Below are positions 22,415 through 24,854 of a stretch of DNA of 24,854 nt, piece by piece. Position numbers and translations under genes: made by a program. This stretch comes from a virus, in IMG/VR virus record IMGVR_UViG_3300044733_003767, positions 1-24,854 of that record. One strand, written 5' to 3'. Each line of letters opens with the position of its first letter. The stretch's first letter is position 1. Under the pieces are notes generated by a model. That model was not told the origin of the DNA. It ran no database searches and worked only from the letters and a program-made list of their open reading frames with translations.

Positions 22415-22654
22415 ATGAAAACGAAATTTTACGTCGGCGCGATGGAATCCGACTACGCAACAATCCACGGGGAGCGTAGAGAAGTGGAGTTTCTGACTCG
22501 CCTTGACTGCGTACTGACCGCAAATGACGAGAAAGAAGCCGAACTCATCGACGGTCTATTACGCGCCACAGAAGACAAGGAGTTCATACGATCAGACAGT
22601 AAGACGCTGACGCTTGTCGCCTTGAGCATTTTGAACCAGAGGGAGGCAGCATGA
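22415..22654 (+). CDS. Small uncharacterised protein (79 aa)
   Basis: ATG at 22415 is chosen over GTG 22403; both lie just after the leader hairpin, and GTGAGAAAGAAG offers only a weak ribosome site. The protein starts MKTKFYVGAMESDYATIHGE and contains LTRLDCVLTANDEKEAELID and ends NQREAA. It is mixed alpha/beta with no recognised family. Its A/T-ending codons differ from the GC-ending genes at 18542-20153. It couples to the next gene by ATGA. Confidence 0.66.
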   Translation: MKTKFYVGAMESDYATIHGERREVEFLTRLDCVLTANDEKEAELIDGLLRATEDKEFIRSDSKTLTLVALSILNQREAA

Positions 22655-22908
22655 ACGCCCCTATTGATGACCAGGTTGTAAACCATTGGGAAAAGAAAGC
22701 TGCTCAAGTGTTGGTGGGCAGAACGATAAAGGCCGTCCGCTATTTGCATCCCGAGGAAGTCGAGAATCTTGGTTGGTATAGCAGGTCGGTTGTTTTTGAA
22801 CTGGACAACGGGACGCTCGTTTGGCCTTCGGCTGATGATGAAGGCAACGATGCCGGGGCGTTATTTACTACCGATGGACGGGCCGATACGTTGCCTGTGA
22901 TCCGTTAG
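22651..22908 (+). CDS. Small uncharacterised phage protein (85 aa)
   Basis: ATGA overlap with the previous gene and GAGGGAGGC upstream support the start. Features include KKAAQVLVGRTIKAVRYLHP, then VVFELDNGTLVWPSADDEGN and an Asp-rich end. The pattern VGRTIKAVRY...ELDNGTLVWP...DDEGN is one I have seen in phage small proteins without assigned function. A beta-rich fold is likely. Confidence 0.74.
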   Translation: MNAPIDDQVVNHWEKKAAQVLVGRTIKAVRYLHPEEVENLGWYSRSVVFELDNGTLVWPSADDEGNDAGALFTTDGRADTLPVIR

Positions 22909-22916
22909 GGGGTCGT

Positions 22917-23075
22917 ATGGCAGCAGGTAGGCGAGGCCAACGTCGCCGACCGTCAACGCTTAAGCCGCCCCCACTTGAGCCCCAACCATCGAAGGATAAA
23001 AAGGAGTTCTTGAGCACAATCGGAAAACTGATTTGGTTCATCGTGCTTCATCAAATTTTCAATGGAAAGAGTTGA
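22917..23075 (+). CDS. Small basic protein with hydrophobic C-terminus (52 aa)
   Basis: ATG at 22917 lies 8 bp after the previous stop with TAGGGGGT upstream. The N-terminus is strongly basic (MAAGRRGQRRRPSTLK), then Pro-rich, then a hydrophobic helix, FLSTIGKLIWFIVLHQIF. It could associate with the inner membrane by its C-terminus. No family was recognised. Its stop lies within the -35 box of the next promoter. Confidence 0.55.
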   Translation: MAAGRRGQRRRPSTLKPPPLEPQPSKDKKEFLSTIGKLIWFIVLHQIFNGKS

Positions 23076-23119
23076 CAACGGTTGACGAGTTGATAGGATT
23101 CACTTCGGGCATCGTGCCC
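23072..23119 (+). promoter_or_regulatory. Sigma-70-like promoter with repeated GTTGAC and leader hairpin
   Basis: TTGACA (23072-23077, consensus) is followed after 16 bp by TAGGAT (23094-23099). GTTGAC occurs at 23071 and 23081, with GTTGAT at 23089, which could be operator-like. Just downstream GGGCA-TCG-TGCCC (23107-23119) forms a perfect 5-bp hairpin, then AGAAAGGAG. The -35 box overlaps the stop of the preceding small gene. This gives the DUF6878-like gene and its followers separate expression. Confidence 0.6.
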
Positions 23120-23139
23120 ATCAGAAAGGAGAAAGGAAT

Positions 23140-23613
23140 ATGGCTGCTTCACTTTTCCCGTCCGTAGAGGACAAGTCGCGTTTCGTTTCCGTATTGAAGG
23201 ATCACGGGGTGCGCTACATCGAAGTATCGTTCGCGGGATCGGGCGATAGCGGTTCGATCGAGGACGTTGGTTTTTTCAACGGAACCCAGAGCGAGGCCGG
23301 AGCACTCACCACGACACTCAAAAAATTACCGTTCAAGGGATGGGGCGAAAAGTCCAAGTGGGACGAGGCAAGTGGTAAATGGGTGCGCTCGTTTGCCTAT
23401 GAGGATATGACGCTCGGCCAGTTCGTCGAGACGTTGGCCTATGACGCGCTCGAACGTACTGGCCTAGATTGGTACAACAACGACGGGGGCCAAGGGACGT
23501 TTCGCATCGACTTGGATGCAGGAAACGAGCCCGTGATCTCGCTCGACGTTGGGATCAATTACACCGAAACGAACGACTATTCGTTCGCGTTCGACGGCGG
23601 CGAGGAGGAGTAG
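23140..23613 (+). CDS. DUF6878-like protein (157 aa)
   Basis: ATG at 23140 follows AGAAAGGAGAAAGGAAT. The signature is IEVSFAGSGDSGSIEDVGFF near residues 28-47, followed by a beta/helical core containing FVETLAYDALERTGLDWYNN and GGQGTFRIDLD; I associate the G-x-G-D-S-G-x-I-E pattern with DUF6878. The end is acidic (FDGGEEE). Function is unknown. It is the first of three genes at the right edge resembling uncharacterised domains that often travel together on phages and plasmids. Confidence 0.78.
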   Translation: MAASLFPSVEDKSRFVSVLKDHGVRYIEVSFAGSGDSGSIEDVGFFNGTQSEAGALTTTLKKLPFKGWGEKSKWDEASGKWVRSFAYEDMTLGQFVETLAYDALERTGLDWYNNDGGQGTFRIDLDAGNEPVISLDVGINYTETNDYSFAFDGGEEE

Positions 23614-23615
23614 TC

Positions 23616-23957
23616 GTGCATCCTCATCACCATTCTATGACTTCGGTCAAAATATGGGGCGGCGCGATTGAGGACTACGCGCCGATTCACGACTGGTTCG
23701 ACGCAACAAAGGAATCATTCGGGGATGCGCGGCATCGAGCCCTTCGCCATCATTCGCAGGGCATCTTCGAGGCCGAGCGCGTTTTCGGTCGCGTCATTGT
23801 CAATTCGAGCGGTCGCGAGGTTCCCGTTCGATACATCGGAGAACAGCACGTTAAGGAGGACTGTGGGGGCCGTATTCCTACGGTCGCGGATTGGTTCCGA
23901 AATATCAAAATGGAAGCATGGATGAATCGAGGCTATAAAGTTGACGCGGCGGAATAG
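23616..23957 (+). CDS. DUF6915-like protein (113 aa)
   Basis: GTG at 23616 is 2 bp after the previous stop and follows GAGGAGGAGTA; the open frame upstream is a shadow of the previous gene. The product starts VHPHHHSMTSVKIWGG and contains IHDWFDATKESFGDARHRAL, LRHHSQGIFEAERVFG and VRYIGEQHVKEDCGG. The run of His residues and RHRALRHH pattern matches DUF6915. A metal-binding site from the clustered His is plausible; the activity is unknown. Confidence 0.82.
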   Translation: MHPHHHSMTSVKIWGGAIEDYAPIHDWFDATKESFGDARHRALRHHSQGIFEAERVFGRVIVNSSGREVPVRYIGEQHVKEDCGGRIPTVADWFRNIKMEAWMNRGYKVDAAE

Positions 23958-23980
23958 TTGCGTCATATTCCTAATCGTTC

Positions 23981-23998
23981 GCCGCTAGTCGGCATTTT
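23981..23998 (+). other. Short hairpin with T-run in the leader of the DUF932-like gene
   Basis: GCCG (23981-23984) pairs with CGGC (23990-23993) around CTAGT, followed by ATTTTT. The 4-bp stem is short for a terminator, though the T-run is right. It is followed directly by AGAAAGGAG, so it may be a weak attenuator or a leader hairpin like the two further left. Confidence 0.4.
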
Positions 23999-24016
23999 TA
24001 GAAAGGAGAAAGGATC

Positions 24017-24854
24017 GTGACAAATCTCATGCAAGCATCGAAACAATGGGCCACGCGCCCACCCGAGGAGCGTTTCACAAGTTTGCCCTTGATGCGTGAA
24101 AAGCTCGAAACACTCCGCGCCAATTCTCGCGCCTCGGTCGTGAGTTCCCGGCAGCTCGGCGCGGTTCCGACCGATGACAATCGAGGCATTCTCATCGAGG
24201 GCCCCGGCGGTCATACCGCGGCCCCGACTAACTGGGCCTTTGGACAGCTCGCGAATCTGTCGGGAGCCCCGGCCCATTATTTGCGAACACTCCCGGCCCC
24301 ACTCGCTGCGGACTGCTTGAACTACGGCCTCAAGGTCGAGCGCGATGCAATCGACACGGGCGTTCTGCTCACTCGCGGATCGGACGGGATCGAATTACGG
24401 GCAGCGACCGGGCCTCGATATGGTCGCATCTGGAACGTCGATGTCGTTCGAGCCCTCGAAGATCGTTTCGGCGATGGCGTGTCGGGTGATTTTCGCGTTC
24501 CCGGTATTTTTGGAAAGGCCCTCGATGCCGTGACGAGTGGGAATACGACGTTATTCGCAGGGGATCGCGATATGTTCGTTTTCCTCGCTGATGAGGTGAA
24601 TCGGATCGAACTGCCCAATCGCCGAGACGGTCAGACGGGGCAGCTCGCGCGCGGATTTTTCGTCACCAATTCCGAAACGGGCGCGGGTGCGTTGAAGATT
24701 AAGACGTTCCTGTTCGATTACGTTTGCGCCAATCGGATCGTTTGGGGGGCTCACGAGTTGGATGAGATTTCGATCCGTCATACGGCCTCGGCCCCGGATC
24801 GGTTCATCGAGGAAGCGGCCCCGGCCTTGCTCGCGTATGCGAGTGCGTCGGCAT
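24017..24854 (+). CDS. DUF932-like phage/plasmid protein, truncated by window edge
   Basis: GTG at 24017 follows AGAAAGGAGAAAGGATC. The frame stays open to the last base, giving at least 279 residues; the C-terminus is missing. Early parts read RASVVSSRQLGAVPTDDNRG and WAFGQLANLSGAPAHYLRTL, then RAATGPRYGRIWNVDVVRAL, FFVTNSETGAGALKIKTFLF and DYVCANRIVWGA. This order matches the DUF932 (phage/plasmid-like TIGR03299) family, widespread on plasmids and phages, function unknown. Its three neighbours upstream are also mobile-element-type proteins of unknown function. The GTG start is well supported by the ribosome site. Confidence 0.85.
   Translation, partial: MTNLMQASKQWATRPPEERFTSLPLMREKLETLRANSRASVVSSRQLGAVPTDDNRGILIEGPGGHTAAPTNWAFGQLANLSGAPAHYLRTLPAPLAADCLNYGLKVERDAIDTGVLLTRGSDGIELRAATGPRYGRIWNVDVVRALEDRFGDGVSGDFRVPGIFGKALDAVTSGNTTLFAGDRDMFVFLADEVNRIELPNRRDGQTGQLARGFFVTNSETGAGALKIKTFLFDYVCANRIVWGAHELDEISIRHTASAPDRFIEEAAPALLAYASASA

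Noticed and set aside
1-24854. tRNA genes, CRISPR arrays, insertion sequences, integrase and attachment sites
   Set aside because: No cloverleaf T-loop pattern, regularly spaced long direct repeat, transposase or integrase motif, or terminal inverted repeat pair was found by reading both strands.

Overview
The window looks like part of a tailed double-stranded DNA phage genome (Caudoviricetes), free or integrated. Genes are tightly packed with ATGA, TAATG and TAGTG junctions, many preceded by a strong AGAAAGGAG-type Shine-Dalgarno. The content is virion proteins, a replication module, a terminase small subunit and many tiny phage-type genes. The GC-rich composition, the Shine-Dalgarno and the sigma-70-like promoters suggest a Gram-negative, probably proteobacterial, host. 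The large internal-virion-like proteins and family A polymerase suggest podovirus-like affinities, but no portal, capsid or large terminase gene is in the window to confirm this. No integrase, tRNA, rRNA, CRISPR array or insertion sequence was seen.

Layout. (1) 1-6873, + strand: three late, virion-associated genes: a Gln/Ala/Gly-rich protein open at the left edge, a 696-residue protein with a Pro/Gly-rich segment, and a 1311-residue protein resembling internal/ejection virion proteins. (2) 6824-8979, - strand: an overlapping pair, an SNF2-type helicase followed by an MGME1/Cas4-like PD-(D/E)XK nuclease, which runs convergently into the virion operon with a 50-bp antisense overlap. (3) 9065-15871, + strand: the replication module: two conserved phage proteins, a probable ssDNA-binding protein, an archaeo-eukaryotic-type primase, a UvrD-like SF1 helicase and a family A DNA polymerase carrying Leu at the E. 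coli Phe762 position. (4) 15924-20153, + strand: a run of small genes (RHH-like, zinc-finger-like, GNAT acetyltransferase, HNH endonuclease, two one-helix membrane proteins, an HTH-DUF6378-like protein and several unknowns), closed by an intrinsic terminator. (5) 20239-21094: a control region with back-to-back terminators, a single leftward gene under a near-consensus sigma-70 promoter, a rightward terminator with no evident gene in front of it, and an AT-tract/GTAAT-repeat zone. (6) 21095-24854, + strand: a small DUF-like protein, terminase small subunit, a VRR-NUC-like nuclease in a 77-bp overlap, small unknowns, and a DUF6878-like, DUF6915-like, DUF932-like series with its own promoter and leader hairpins. 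The last gene runs off the right edge.

How it fits together. Segments 2 and 3 contain the parts for DNA synthesis and recombination: primase, polymerase with proofreading domain, SSB-like protein, SF1 and SNF2 helicases, and a RecB/MGME1-like nuclease. No DnaB or T7 gp4-type replicative helicase is visible. Segment 6 begins the packaging functions, with the large terminase presumably outside the window. Function names rest on motifs read by eye; no database search was possible.
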